This document shows positions 13,540 through 21,854 of a stretch of DNA of 35,787 nt, piece after piece (within the stretch, counting starts at the first letter, position 1; every line of letters begins with the position of its first letter). A program made the translations under genes and the position numbers. Location: NCBI GenBank assembly GCA_900546075.1, contig URBH01000019.1:1-35787 (forward strand), in the 5' to 3' direction. The notes below the pieces were generated by a model. The model worked only from the letters and a program-made list of their open reading frames with translations, was not told where the DNA came from and searched no databases. Origin of the DNA: an uncultured Eubacteriales bacterium. GTDB lineage: Bacteria; Bacillota; Clostridia; Oscillospirales; Oscillospiraceae.

Positions 13540-13985
13540 ACGTTCACCTCTTCCCAGCCCTGGGGGTATGCGGACGGCGACCATACATTGCTGTCCAACG
13601 TGGAGCGGTACACTTTGCTGCCCTCCGTGCAGCAGTCACCCTTATTGTAGGGGCTGGTAGCCATGGCGACGAACGGCAACGCTTTTGCAGGGTCTGTGCT
13701 CCAAGCAAACCCCCACTGTGCTGGAAGTTCCTCTGGCTCCTTAGTGTAGATAGTGCTGTCATAGGGCTGCACCAGCCGCACCACACGGCCAGCAGATGAT
13801 TGGCACACAAACCCGGCCTTGCGCTCCAGCATGTTTTTGTTTGCGACAGCGGCCTTAAAACTGGGAATGTCGCTATCCGCCGCGTTCAGTTCGGTGCCTG
13901 TCATGTCAGGGGCTTTCTCCTGCAAGGCAAGCGCGTTCGCCCGCCCCTGGGCATACATGATGCTTTTTCTTTCCTCTTGCGTCAC
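13536..13985 (-). CDS. Carbohydrate-binding-like tail protein
   Basis: 149 aa with a GTG start at 13985 that overlaps the previous stop (GTGA). The N-terminal half is helical. The C-terminal half contains YNKGDCCTEGSKVYRSTLDSNVWSPSAYPQGWEEV, the pattern of chitin-binding type 3 / carbohydrate-binding module 5/12 domains (aromatic W-x-P ... W). A sugar-binding tail or cell-wall contact protein is likely, encoded directly before the endolysin. Confidence 0.6.
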   Translation of the reverse strand: MTQEERKSIMYAQGRANALALQEKAPDMTGTELNAADSDIPSFKAAVANKNMLERKAGFVCQSSAGRVVRLVQPYDSTIYTKEPEELPAQWGFAWSTDPAKALPFVAMATSPYNKGDCCTEGSKVYRSTLDSNVWSPSAYPQGWEEVNV

Positions 13986-14104
13986 AGACTGTCAACCCCT
14001 TTCTTGTAGGCTTCATCCAGCTCTTTCAGCTGTTCCTCTCCGCCGCTGGCTTTCATTTCCGCGATTTTAGCAAGGATGGCGTTTTTGCGTTCTTCGATGG
14101 TCAT
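13982..14104 (-). CDS. 40-residue coupled small protein
   Basis: 40 aa, MTIEERKNAILAKIAEMKA then EELKELDEAYKKGVDSL in outline, from ATG 14104. It overlaps the upstream stop (ATGA) and the downstream GTG start (GTGA), so it is the link in a chain of translational coupling. One long charged helix, no recognised family. It is a usual small companion between tail-fibre genes in Firmicute phages, in my experience. The region between the two neighbours cannot otherwise be explained. Confidence 0.65.
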   Translation of the reverse strand: MTIEERKNAILAKIAEMKASGGEEQLKELDEAYKKGVDSL

Positions 14105-14427
14105 GCGTTCACCCCCAGAGCAGTTTCGATCTCGGATAATGCGGCTTCGTATTCGGTATTCTGAGCAGCAACTGTTTGGTATTGCTCACGCTCATACTCC
14201 CGCTGAGCGGCGTCCAGCTCCGCCCACGGCTTCCACGGGGTAATCATTTCGCCAGCGAACACCACGCCATCAGCACGTGTCCACGTCTGTCCCATCGGGA
14301 TGAAGCGGTATCCCTCAATGTAGGTGTCGCATTTGCCATCGAAAGCATCCGTTTCTACGGCGGTATATGTGATATCTGGGTTAATTAGGTGACACCTAAA
14401 ATCGGAATCAATATATATTGTTTTCAT
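14101..14427 (-). CDS. Tail-fibre-associated small protein
   Basis: 108 aa. N-terminal half has FDGKCDTYIEGYRFIPMGQTWTRADGVVFAGEMITPW, a pattern I know from small proteins encoded after tail-fibre genes in Clostridia and Lachnospiraceae phages. The C-terminal half is a charged helix (AAQREYEREQYQTVAAQNTEYEAALSEIE). Likely a fibre chaperone or part of the fibre complex. It follows the fibre gene by 14 nt. Confidence 0.6.
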   Translation of the reverse strand: MKTIYIDSDFRCHLINPDITYTAVETDAFDGKCDTYIEGYRFIPMGQTWTRADGVVFAGEMITPWKPWAELDAAQREYEREQYQTVAAQNTEYEAALSEIETALGVNA

Positions 14428-14441
14428 TTAGGCCACCTCAC

Positions 14442-15320
14442 TTATATTAGACTAACTTCTGACACTTTGACCGAGCCGCCTTTTTCACTATTGAAAGATA
14501 GCATAACAGTATTTGCTCCAAAGACACTCGAAATATCAAGACTAACTGTACCAGTTGTTGCCGTGGTGACTTTTGCGGCTGGGTTACTAATCGAAGTAGC
14601 ATACAGATAGACGCTAAGAGATCCGTTATCTATTGAATCTACTGTTACTGAAAGTGCTTTATACTCACTTACGTCGATCTTATTTTTCGGACCACACGAG
14701 AAGGTTTTTTCGGCGTAGGCTACTATACTAATTTGTTGCCCTGATATACTAGCTGAGCCGGCGGAGGTAGCACCAGTGCCCCACCCACCAGTTATTGCGT
14801 CACAAGTATCGCCATTGTTGAAAAGATGGGTGATATATTGCAGGGTGATATTCTCGGTCTGGCCGTCGGTGGTTATCACGACATCGGCACTTTTTGACTT
14901 ATCCCCATCCGTAGCTGTCGCCGTCCAAGTTCCTGCATTATAGACTATGCATGTCCACGAACCACTGGTGTTTGGAGCGGTAAGGGTTGTAGTTCCATCA
15001 CTGCACGTACAAGTTGATCCCGCAGGGTAAGTGACGTTGATTGTAGCTGAGAAGTACGTTATTGTGACATACTCTACAGTTAAACGAGTAATGTCGACGT
15101 CTTGGGTTGCGATACTGCTGCCCTTTGTAGCAGTAACAGTCCATGTACCAATGTCCAGACCGCTGAACGTCCACGTACCATTTTTTTCGGAAGCTGTTTT
15201 TGTGGTTGACCCCATTTTACAGGTTACAGTGGAACCTGTGGGGGCGGTCACAATTATTGTCGATTTGTTGGGGCTTCCGCCGCTGGCACCAAATCCATAT
15301 AAAGGCACTGCAATGCTCAT
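14442..15320 (-). CDS. Tail fibre/receptor-binding-like protein with Ig/PEGA-like repeats
   Basis: 292 aa, Thr/Ser/Gly-rich and almost all beta. Two or more repeats of the form 'V-T-x-P-x-G-S-T-x-T-C-x-x-G ... G-T-W-T-F/A' (TIIVTAPTGSTVTCKMGSTT, and later INVTYPAGSTCTCSDGTTT) look like PEGA or Ig-like modules. The C-terminal 100 residues (CDAITGGWGTG ... NTVMLSFNSEKGGSVKVSEVSLI) resemble a carbohydrate-binding beta sandwich. The DNA is visibly more AT-rich than neighbours, typical for a horizontally swapped receptor-binding part. Start overlaps the previous stop by 4 nt. Confidence 0.6.
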   Translation of the reverse strand: MSIAVPLYGFGASGGSPNKSTIIVTAPTGSTVTCKMGSTTKTASEKNGTWTFSGLDIGTWTVTATKGSSIATQDVDITRLTVEYVTITYFSATINVTYPAGSTCTCSDGTTTLTAPNTSGSWTCIVYNAGTWTATATDGDKSKSADVVITTDGQTENITLQYITHLFNNGDTCDAITGGWGTGATSAGSASISGQQISIVAYAEKTFSCGPKNKIDVSEYKALSVTVDSIDNGSLSVYLYATSISNPAAKVTTATTGTVSLDISSVFGANTVMLSFNSEKGGSVKVSEVSLI

Positions 15321-15913
15321 ACGTACACCTCCACCGTGATGGGAATGTCCACCGTGGGCTTGTCCTCAAGGCAGGTAAACGTCAGCACGTTGCCCGACCG
15401 GGAAGCGAAGCTCACCATACCGCACGCCTCTTTCAGCGCGACATTGGCAGGCGTGTCACTTCCATACGCCGGATAGGCCATAGCTTTCTTTGCGTCCGTC
15501 AGGCCGGCCACGGTAACAGACTGGACATACGGCGCACTGCCAGCCCACCCGGCAACGGGCAGTGTTGCGGAGACGGAAACTGTTTTGACGCCGTTCAGAG
15601 CCGTGTCCACATAGCCCTTGTTCACCGCGTCGGCATTGTCCGAAGGAGTGCCCAGCCCCGTGACCTTGTTCCCGCTCATGGCGATATTCCCGGTCATGGT
15701 GCCGCCAGACCTGTCCAGAAGGCCGTCTGTGCTGACAACATAGTCGTTGATGGCGGGAACGACCTCTTCGTTTATGAACTTCTTGATGGCGATTCCCGCC
15801 TCGTCGAACTTTGCCTTGAACCCCGCCTCGGTAAGGCCGTCATCCACATTGGGGCGTCTGCCCAGCTTCTGAATGACCTCCATATCGGCGGTCAGTTCCG
15901 GTATCTTTGCCAT
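15317..15913 (-). CDS. Head- or tail-fibre stem protein
   Basis: 198 aa. N-terminal helix region (IPELTADMEVIQKLGRRPNVDDGLTEAGFKAKFDEAGIAI), then the phage-fibre motif GGTMTGNIAMSGNKVTGLGTPSDNADAVNKGYVD, typical of collar/fibre proteins that trimerise. A beta-rich end follows. It begins one base after the portal stop. In podoviruses such proteins attach at the capsid or tail collar. Whether this is a capsid fibre or tail fibre cannot be told from sequence. Confidence 0.65.
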   Translation of the reverse strand: MAKIPELTADMEVIQKLGRRPNVDDGLTEAGFKAKFDEAGIAIKKFINEEVVPAINDYVVSTDGLLDRSGGTMTGNIAMSGNKVTGLGTPSDNADAVNKGYVDTALNGVKTVSVSATLPVAGWAGSAPYVQSVTVAGLTDAKKAMAYPAYGSDTPANVALKEACGMVSFASRSGNVLTFTCLEDKPTVDIPITVEVYV

Positions 15914-17617
15914 TTATGCTCCCTCCCTGTTCAGCGCCCTTTGCAGCGCTCCGTTTCCGCCGCCGCCATTGACGGGCATATCCTCCGACGTGGTCTGGAC
16001 GCTCATTCCCGTTCCCGGATTCCCGGCGGGAGCGCTGGCCATGGCCGCCGCTTCAAAATCGTCCAGAAGCTCCTGCTTCTTGGTGATATAGCCGTTGGGG
16101 AGCCGTTCAAGGTACTGCTTCGGCGTGATCAGATGGTTCATGAGAAGATTGTCCAGCGTCTGCATGGAGGCCATTTCCGACCAGTAGGAACAGGCACCCA
16201 CGTCCTGCTTGATGGACATTTGCAGCTCCCTCAGGACGCCGAAATCGAACGGCCGCATAAAGGTCTGCTTGGGCAGCTGCATCCCAAGGGGCTGCTCACC
16301 GGGCTTGTCCATGCCCAGGGAAGTCTCCACCATGCGGGTGCCGTACTTCGCCGCCATCATGTCAAGCCAGATTCTTCCCGCTTCCTCCATGCACTGGTAG
16401 TCGTTCTGCTTGGTCTGCTCCATAGGGGTGTTGGCCGCCCGCTGCAAGGCGATAATCGCACTTGTGGTCTCAATCCGGGCGTCGCCCATGGCCACGTCAG
16501 ACGCGCCCAGCAGAGAGCGGGTCTTGTCAAAGCTCAGCTCGATAAACTGGGCAATCTGGGGGCTGACGGATGCGCCGTCGATAATCTTCGCTACATTGTT
16601 CACGTCTCCGGAAATGCCGATGGCCGTTCCCACGCTTCCGTCCCAGTGCTTGATCTTGTTCCGGTCATAGACCACTTTTGGGAACGCTATGGTCAGAAGG
16701 GAGATGCTGACAAGGGCGAACATCTTGTTGATAAACTTCTGGTTGGGCAGCATTCCGGTGGCCAGCGCCTGACCGTGGTAGCAGTCCCGGATATAGTCCC
16801 AGTTAATCCAGATCAGCGGGTACAGACTGTAGCCGGTGTCATAGGCATTCCGAAGAATCCCCTTCTCCGTGCTTTCCATGCACCAGATGGTGCGGGTGTC
16901 CCGGTTCCGGAAATAGTAGGTCAGCACCGTCACCTTGTCGTCGGTGTAGCTGTCGTATTTGTTCTGGAATTTATCGGAATCCGCCGTAATGCTGTCCGGG
17001 TCGTCAATGCCGCACTGCCCGGCCTTTTTCAGCTCCTCCGCCCGCCATTGGACGTCCTCCACCAGCTCCCGGCGCACAAGGATGATCCAGGGCTGACGCT
17101 GGACATCCCGGCAATTGGGATTGCCGAACAGCACCCGAAGGTTGTCCACAATCTCCGCCACGATCTCTCCCTTGACGTCCTGACCGTTTTCAATGGTGGG
17201 GTCAAAGTAGAAGTGCATACAGCCGTCGCCGGTAACGGCGGCGTTGCGCAAAAACTCCCGGTTCTTGGCCACGATCCGGTTGCGCTCGATAATGGCGGCA
17301 AACTGGTGGTTGATGATCTCGGCGAAGCCTTCCAGCTCTCTCTGGGTATACCGGGAGGTGGAGGGCAATGGCGTCACCTGAATGGTCATGTTGTCCGAGG
17401 TAATGGTGGACACCTGAAAGTTGATGATCTGCTTGAACATGTTGTAGGTGGGGGTAGGCAGGCCGTTGCTCTCCACGCCCTCCCATTGATTTCCTATGAA
17501 GAAATCCTCGTTGACCTTCACCGTGTCATACAGGCCGATCTGCTGGTTGAAGCCGTAGGCCTTTTCGTAGCGCTTCTGGATTTCCTCGTTGGTGGGAATC
17601 TTCTGTTTTCTGCTCAT
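15914..17617 (-). CDS. Portal protein, P22-like
   Basis: 567 aa, in the range of P22-type portals. N-terminal INTNEEIQKR-like helix then FIGNQWEG and PTPTYNMFKQIINFQVSTITSDNMTIQV, a region typical of podovirus portals. The wing and stem follow, with YPLIWINWDYIRDCYHGQALATGMLPNQKFINKMFALVSISLLTIAFPKVV and a helical C-terminal region (AIIALQRAANTPMEQTKQNDYQCMEEAGRIWLDMMAAKYG). It forms the dodecameric ring through which DNA enters and leaves. Gene order is unusual: it lies downstream of capsid and scaffold. Start overlaps the stop of the small membrane protein (TAATG). Confidence 0.9.
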   Translation of the reverse strand: MSRKQKIPTNEEIQKRYEKAYGFNQQIGLYDTVKVNEDFFIGNQWEGVESNGLPTPTYNMFKQIINFQVSTITSDNMTIQVTPLPSTSRYTQRELEGFAEIINHQFAAIIERNRIVAKNREFLRNAAVTGDGCMHFYFDPTIENGQDVKGEIVAEIVDNLRVLFGNPNCRDVQRQPWIILVRRELVEDVQWRAEELKKAGQCGIDDPDSITADSDKFQNKYDSYTDDKVTVLTYYFRNRDTRTIWCMESTEKGILRNAYDTGYSLYPLIWINWDYIRDCYHGQALATGMLPNQKFINKMFALVSISLLTIAFPKVVYDRNKIKHWDGSVGTAIGISGDVNNVAKIIDGASVSPQIAQFIELSFDKTRSLLGASDVAMGDARIETTSAIIALQRAANTPMEQTKQNDYQCMEEAGRIWLDMMAAKYGTRMVETSLGMDKPGEQPLGMQLPKQTFMRPFDFGVLRELQMSIKQDVGACSYWSEMASMQTLDNLLMNHLITPKQYLERLPNGYITKKQELLDDFEAAAMASAPAGNPGTGMSVQTTSEDMPVNGGGGNGALQRALNREGA

Positions 17618-17913
17618 TATTCGGCTTCACCGCCCATCCGCTCGGCCTGACGGCTTTTCTTCGCCGCCTCCAGGGGGTCAAAGCCCAGAATCCCGGAAAT
17701 GCCCAGGTTAAAATCATTCACGGACTTGACCGCCTCCTTTGCCGCCTCATAGTCCGGGACAAGCCCCTGCTCCAGAACGCCGACCCGGTCGCTCAGCTTT
17801 CGGAGACTTTCGGCTTCCTCCCGGTAGTGCGCCCGTCTGCGCCGGTCGGAGACAACCACCGCGCCCAGAACGAGGCAGGCCACGAGAATATTCAGAATCA
17901 TGAGAATTGTCAT
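17617..17913 (-). CDS. Small membrane-anchored coiled-coil protein between capsid and portal
   Basis: 98 aa. One N-terminal membrane helix (MTILMILNILVACLVLGAVVV) is followed by RRRR, a coiled coil (EEAESLRKLSDRVGVLEQGLVPDYEAAKEAV) and VNDFNLGISGILGFDPLEAAKKSRQ. The N-out/C-in topology suggested by the basic stretch would put the helix in the cytoplasm. Encoded directly before the portal, it may be a virion protein inserted into the host membrane or an assembly factor. No function is known to me. Confidence 0.55.
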   Translation of the reverse strand: MTILMILNILVACLVLGAVVVSDRRRRAHYREEAESLRKLSDRVGVLEQGLVPDYEAAKEAVKSVNDFNLGISGILGFDPLEAAKKSRQAERMGGEAE

Positions 17914-17959
17914 TGTGTCCTCCTTACTGGGGAAGGGGCGGTTGCCCGCCCCTCATAAA

Positions 17960-19036
17960 TCAGGCCTGATCCTTCGCCGCGACGGCGGAGTTGAACATGC
18001 CGGCCTTTGCCGCATAAGCCCGCAGGCGGTCGCCGCTGGCCAGGGTGACGGCGGCGGTGTAAGCCTTTGCCTCCACGGAATACCGGGGGTCAGAGCCGTC
18101 AGTGGTGTAGTAGACGGTGGCGCCGCTGGTGGTGGTCTCAATGGTGGCAGCCTTGCCGCTCATGGTGATGGTGGGAGTTTTCACCACGGTGCTGGGTGCG
18201 CAGGCCACAAGAACGCCGTCGGCCTTCTTGCCCAGGACAAAGGCGTCGTACATCATACGGAACTCGATCAGATCGCCGGACAGGCCGGGAGGATCGACGT
18301 GGCCCTTGAAGTCCTTGATCTTCATGGGGGAGATGACGGACTTCTTGTGCAGGATCATGAACACCACGTTGGCGGGCATCCGGTCGTTGGACATGGGCAG
18401 AACGTTCATGCCGGAGATCTGACCCACGGTGCCCTTGGGCAGGGTCTTGCCGCCCAGAGAATCCAGGTTGACCCACTGCTTCGCCAGCTGGAGGGTGTCC
18501 AGATACTCGTAGGGAATCAGCAGACTTACGTCGCCCTTGACGCCCTTGTCCCGCTGCTTGTTCCGCGCCTTGATGATGTAGCCGATGATGGTGTCGGTGG
18601 TGGGGGCTGCCGTCAGCTCCTCGTGCATACCGGCGTTTTCCGCCCACTTTTTCAGGCGGTAGGTGTCCACCTCGGGGATGATATGCTCCTCCCGCTCCGC
18701 CTTCATGATGGCGCCGACCTTGTGCTTGTCCATGACCTCCATGTTGTTGCCCTTATCCACGGACAGGCTCAGGGACTTGTCCTGGGTCATGGTGAAGGTC
18801 TGCTCCTCGTTGCCCACTTCCTTGGTGTCGCCGTACCGGCTGCCGGTACCAACGCCCTTGGTGCGGTCGTAATCCTGCAGAGGCTCGGTTCTCAGGCTCT
18901 TGACATGGACGGTCTTCACGCCGGAAAACTCCATGTCCAGACTGTGGTCAAAGAGGCCGTCGGTCTCGGATGCCTTGTCGAAGCCCTCCATCAGGGCGGC
19001 CTTGTACTTTTCGTCAAAATGAATGGTTGCGCTCAT
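17960..19036 (-). CDS. Major capsid protein with C-terminal CHB_HEX_C-like domain
   Basis: 358 aa, ATG 19036 behind TAAGGAGG. Residues about 1-280 have an HK97-type capsid pattern: acidic N-arm, VKTVHVKSLRTEPLQDYDRT, LSLSVDKGNNMEVMDKHKVGAIMKAEREEHIIPEVDTYRLKK, then KGTVGQISGMNVLPMSNDRM. From about 285 a separate domain follows: TPTITMSGKAATIETTTSGATVYYTTDGSDPRYS, the hallmark of chitobiase/beta-hexosaminidase C-terminal (CHB_HEX_C_1) domains, which in phages decorate the capsid surface. It directly follows the scaffold gene in the transcript. Confidence 0.85.
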   Translation of the reverse strand: MSATIHFDEKYKAALMEGFDKASETDGLFDHSLDMEFSGVKTVHVKSLRTEPLQDYDRTKGVGTGSRYGDTKEVGNEEQTFTMTQDKSLSLSVDKGNNMEVMDKHKVGAIMKAEREEHIIPEVDTYRLKKWAENAGMHEELTAAPTTDTIIGYIIKARNKQRDKGVKGDVSLLIPYEYLDTLQLAKQWVNLDSLGGKTLPKGTVGQISGMNVLPMSNDRMPANVVFMILHKKSVISPMKIKDFKGHVDPPGLSGDLIEFRMMYDAFVLGKKADGVLVACAPSTVVKTPTITMSGKAATIETTTSGATVYYTTDGSDPRYSVEAKAYTAAVTLASGDRLRAYAAKAGMFNSAVAAKDQA

Positions 19037-19061
19037 AAATTTCCTCCTTAAATCAAAAAAT

Positions 19062-19104
19062 GAGCCGCGGCTGTCCCGTTGGGATCAGCTTCGGCTCTTG
19101 GCTC
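19062..19104 (-). promoter_or_regulatory. GAGCC-type hairpin, copy before the capsid gene
   Basis: On the minus strand: GAGCC, two bases, then GAGCCGAAGCTG arm, inner TCCC/GGGA, and a CGGCTC return arm, followed by AT-rich sequence, AAGGAGG and the capsid ATG. The same architecture occurs at 34926-34964 and 21494-21540. Confidence 0.6.
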
Positions 19105-19121
19105 CTGTTTGTTTATTCTGT

Positions 19122-20009
19122 TTATTCGAATGCCGACATGAAGTCGTCAAAATCGCTCTTTCCTCTCTGCCCGCCGGAATCCTTCTGGCTTCCGGGAGAG
19201 CTTGAGCGGTTTTCCCGGTTCTTCTTCTCGGCTGCCAGCTGACGTTCCAGCTCGGCGATTCTGGCTTCCTTCTGGGCGGCCTCGTACTTCTGGTAAGCGC
19301 TCAGGAGGGTCATACCGGCCTGTACATCAGGGGTCAGCTTGCTCACAAGCTCGTCCGTGAACTCCACCTCCGGATAGCTCCGGCGGAACTCGTCCACCTC
19401 CCGCTGTGCCCGATTCTGGCTGCTTTCCTCCGCCTCCTTCTGCTTGTCCTTCTCCGCGTTGACCGCGTCCAGACCCTTTTGCAGACGGGCGTTCTGAAGC
19501 TCCAACTTCGCCTCCGTCTCCGTGCGTCCCTCGCCCTTCCGGTAGCTGACATACAGCATTTCCGCCAGCTCGTTCAGGGGGGTGCCGGTTTTATCCGCCA
19601 GGGTGGTCATGATCTCCATCACGTCCTTCTGGCCGTCCAGCTGGGTTTTCAGCTCCTGAATGGTCTGCTGGGCACGCTCCTTGACCCGGTCGTAATCCGC
19701 ACCCTTCTGGGCAAGGGCGGTCATTTCGGCAAGGCCGACGGTTCGCTCCTCCTTGTTGACCTTGATGGTGAAGGTCTGCTCGGCATCCGGCTTGCCCGAT
19801 TCCTCCGGGGCGTCGACTTCCCCGCCGGTATCTTCTCCGGTTCCCTCGTCAGGTTTTTCCGCTCCATCATCGGTCACGGTGGTTTCCTGTTCCGTGTCAG
19901 CCTGCTCCTCGGTCTGTGCGCCGGTTTCCTGGTCGGTCACGGTCTGGTTGCCGTCCCCGTCAAAAGCCGCCACAAAGTCCTGGTAGCCGCTGTCCATCGT
20001 TTCTTCCAT
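19122..20009 (-). CDS. Capsid scaffold protein
   Basis: 295 aa, ATG 20009 behind AAAGGAG. The N-terminal 75 residues are acidic, Thr/Glu-rich and disordered. A small folded piece (FTIKVNKEERTVGLAEMTALAQKGADYDRVKERAQQTIQELK) follows, then long coiled coil (RLQKGLDAVNAEKDKQKEAEESSQNRAQREVDEF, IAELERQLAAEKKNREN) and a Ser/Gly linker ending SDFDDFMSAFE. This acidic-coil-short-tail build and the position between terminase and capsid are those of tailed-phage scaffolds, which fill the procapsid and then leave it. The helical end probably binds the capsid protein. Confidence 0.88.
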   Translation of the reverse strand: MEETMDSGYQDFVAAFDGDGNQTVTDQETGAQTEEQADTEQETTVTDDGAEKPDEGTGEDTGGEVDAPEESGKPDAEQTFTIKVNKEERTVGLAEMTALAQKGADYDRVKERAQQTIQELKTQLDGQKDVMEIMTTLADKTGTPLNELAEMLYVSYRKGEGRTETEAKLELQNARLQKGLDAVNAEKDKQKEAEESSQNRAQREVDEFRRSYPEVEFTDELVSKLTPDVQAGMTLLSAYQKYEAAQKEARIAELERQLAAEKKNRENRSSSPGSQKDSGGQRGKSDFDDFMSAFE

Positions 20010-20082
20010 TGTGTGTTCTCCTTTCGTTTTCGGCTCTGGTAGGCCGTATATTCACGCCTGTGGTAGGGCGCAAATTTCTGAT

Positions 20083-21468
20083 TTACCCCATGATGTAGCT
20101 CCGGCTCAGGCCGCTGCCGCACATGGCCGTCTGATAGTCCATGCCTCCCTCTTCCTCGTCGTCCTCGGTTTCCTCCCGCTCCCGCTCTCCGGGGAGGACG
20201 TAGGTCTGAGCAAAGTATCTCAGGGCGTCGGGGCCGTGGGTCAGCTCGTGAGGGTTCTTGCTGACATCGTTGGGGTCTGTCTTGTCGTGCTGTAGACACT
20301 TGATGCACTCAATCAGGCTGCCGCAGGTGTCGAATATGATAAGTCCCGGCTTTCCGTCCTCCCGGAGCTTGAAAAGCTCCTTCAGGGCGTACCAGCCCTG
20401 CTTCCGGTTATTATCCGCCTTGACCAGGCCAACCCCGTTTTCGGCGAAGGTAGCCGCCTGGGTCTTGCCCGTCTCCCGGCTCCGCGCCCACATATCCGGC
20501 GGGGAAATGGTAAAGTCGATATTCTCGTCCGGGCGGGTCAATTCCAGCTGCTTTCTCGCCGCGTCGGAAACCACCATGTTGCTTTGGGCAAACTGCCGGT
20601 AGACGTAGCACCTTCCGGTTTCGTCCACCGCTACCCAGATGCAGAAGAACATGTCCAGGCCGTAGTCCATGGCGCGGTAGCGCTGCCAGTTCGGCTTCAG
20701 AGGGAAGGGCTTGCAGGTGTGGATGCCGTCGGTAAACTCGTCGAAGTACACCCCTGCCAGGGCGTTCCAGTCGCCGTACCGATGCGCCCGCCGAACATCC
20801 TCGGGAAGCAGCTCCAGCTGCTTGACGTAGTCCGGGTTTGCTTCCATCAGGTCTTTGTTGTCGTCCACCGTGGCGGGGATGAAAACATAGTCCTTCGGGT
20901 TCTCCCCGGTCTTGAATTGCCGGTCTATGAACAGCCGCTTCACCCAGAAGTGGCCGGGTCCGCCGGGGTTGCAGGTCAGGTAAATCCGCTTGGGTATCCT
21001 GTTCGCGCCACGGACGATACCCGCCAGCCCTCGGAATTCGCTTTCCAGGAACTGGGTCGCCTCGTCGATGAACAGCCACTCGTATTCCTGACCCTGATAT
21101 TTGCCCTGCACCGCCGCGCCGTAGCCGGGCATGTTGCCGAACTTGATCTTTGACCCATTGGCAAAGGTAATGACGTGGTCGGACTTGTTGTAGTTGAACG
21201 TACCCGGCGCCAGGATTTTCAGCATGGGGTCAATGAGCGTTCCCTCCATGTCCCCGTATTCCCGTCGGAGGATCAGTATCCGGATTCCCGGGTAGGTGTA
21301 AGCGCCCAGCGCCGCCTTGCGCACCACTGACCAGGACTTGCCGCCGCCTCTTGCCCCGCCGTAGCAGGTGTACTTTGCCGTGCTCAGGAAAAATTTCCAC
21401 TGCGGCTCCGAATTGGGCGACCCGATATTCACTTTTACAGCGCTCTCAGCCGCCTTTTTTGCTGCCAT
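20083..21468 (-). CDS. terL: Terminase large subunit
   Basis: 461 aa. ATPase: Walker A GGARGGGKS at residues 37-45, Walker B EWLFIDEATQF around 129-139, coupling motif YLTCNPGG near 162-169. Nuclease domain: AMDYGLD with Asp 267, LIIFDTC near 380-388 and HGPDALRYF near the C-terminus supply the acidic metal ligands. It packages DNA into the procapsid and cuts it. The ATG shares one base with the stop of the KTR gene (TAATG). Acidic C-terminal tail EREETEDDEEEGG. Confidence 0.95.
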   Translation of the reverse strand: MAAKKAAESAVKVNIGSPNSEPQWKFFLSTAKYTCYGGARGGGKSWSVVRKAALGAYTYPGIRILILRREYGDMEGTLIDPMLKILAPGTFNYNKSDHVITFANGSKIKFGNMPGYGAAVQGKYQGQEYEWLFIDEATQFLESEFRGLAGIVRGANRIPKRIYLTCNPGGPGHFWVKRLFIDRQFKTGENPKDYVFIPATVDDNKDLMEANPDYVKQLELLPEDVRRAHRYGDWNALAGVYFDEFTDGIHTCKPFPLKPNWQRYRAMDYGLDMFFCIWVAVDETGRCYVYRQFAQSNMVVSDAARKQLELTRPDENIDFTISPPDMWARSRETGKTQAATFAENGVGLVKADNNRKQGWYALKELFKLREDGKPGLIIFDTCGSLIECIKCLQHDKTDPNDVSKNPHELTHGPDALRYFAQTYVLPGEREREETEDDEEEGGMDYQTAMCGSGLSRSYIMG

Positions 21469-21692
21469 TATCTGTCCTTTCCGGAAAACAAAAAGCCAGA
21501 ACCAACGCTCTTTCCGGGCGTTCGCTCTGGCTCATGGCTCTGGCTTTTTCCGCTGTATTCAATTACGCTTTCGTTCTTGCATCGCCCGCAGAACAGCGGG
21601 AACCGATGCAGCTCCGTGGAGGAAAGCACTTTGGTCTTTGTCCTGCACCCACACACCGGGCAATATAAAAACCCTCGTTCATCTACTCGCAC
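21468..21692 (-). CDS. Cysteine-rich KTR-type zinc protein
   Basis: 74 aa. GTG start at 21692 with GGGAGG 5 nt upstream; the longer frame begins inside tRNA-Asn and would translate the tRNA, so I reject it. VDERGFLYCPVCGCRTKTKVLSSTELHRFPLFCGRCKNESVIEY has the two CPVC/CGRC pairs and the K-T-K/R stretch of the 'Cys-rich KTR' family, common beside tRNAs and transposons in Firmicutes. The C-terminal 30 residues are read through the GAGCC-type hairpin and look like non-conserved linker. Function unknown. Confidence 0.65.
   Translation of the reverse strand: MRVDERGFLYCPVCGCRTKTKVLSSTELHRFPLFCGRCKNESVIEYSGKSQSHEPERTPGKSVGSGFLFSGKDR
21494..21540 (-). promoter_or_regulatory. GAGCC-type hairpin, copy before terL
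   Basis: On the minus strand: GAGCC, AT, GAGCCAGA arm, inner AACGC/GCGTT stem, TCTGGCT return arm and TTTTTG. It lies inside the 3' part of the KTR gene, about 25 nt before the terL start. The stem plus T-run also resembles a terminator. Confidence 0.6.
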
Positions 21693-21710
21693 GATTGCCT
21701 CCCTTTCTCT

Positions 21711-21786
21711 TGGCGGGCTATACAGGGATCGAACCTGTGACACGCGGGTTAACAGCCCGCTGCTCTACCGACTGAGCTAATAGCCC
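21711..21786 (-). tRNA. tRNA-Asn (GTT)
   Basis: 76 nt including an encoded CCA. Acceptor GGGCTAT/ATAGCCC, D arm GCTC...GAGC, anticodon stem GCGGG/CCCGC with loop CTGTTAA (anticodon GTT), T arm ACAGG-TTCGATC-CCTGT, discriminator G. All stems pair perfectly. It starts the KTR-terL part of the late transcript. Confidence 0.95.
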
Positions 21787-21854
21787 ATATTCTTGCCCCG
21801 GCTTACGGTGCCGGGGAACCGCTTTGCCCGTTTCCGGGTCGCCCTTCATTGGGC

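Noticed and set aside
12370..13650. 426-codon plus-strand frame across the lysis genes
   Set aside because: Opposite holin, XhlA-like and endolysin genes that have clear motifs; no plausible protein features.
10236..15913. Diversity-generating retroelement acting on the fibre or Cys-rich genes
   Set aside because: No reverse transcriptase gene and no template/variable repeat pair in the window.
15200..17650. 816-codon plus-strand frame opposite the portal gene
   Set aside because: Composition is the His/Leu/Val/Arg-rich shadow of a GC-rich minus-strand gene; it lacks a ribosome site and any domain, while the minus frame is a clear portal.
17900..19051. 383-codon plus-strand frame opposite the capsid gene
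   Set aside because: Shadow of the capsid gene, with the same Gly/His/Leu-rich look; no start signal.
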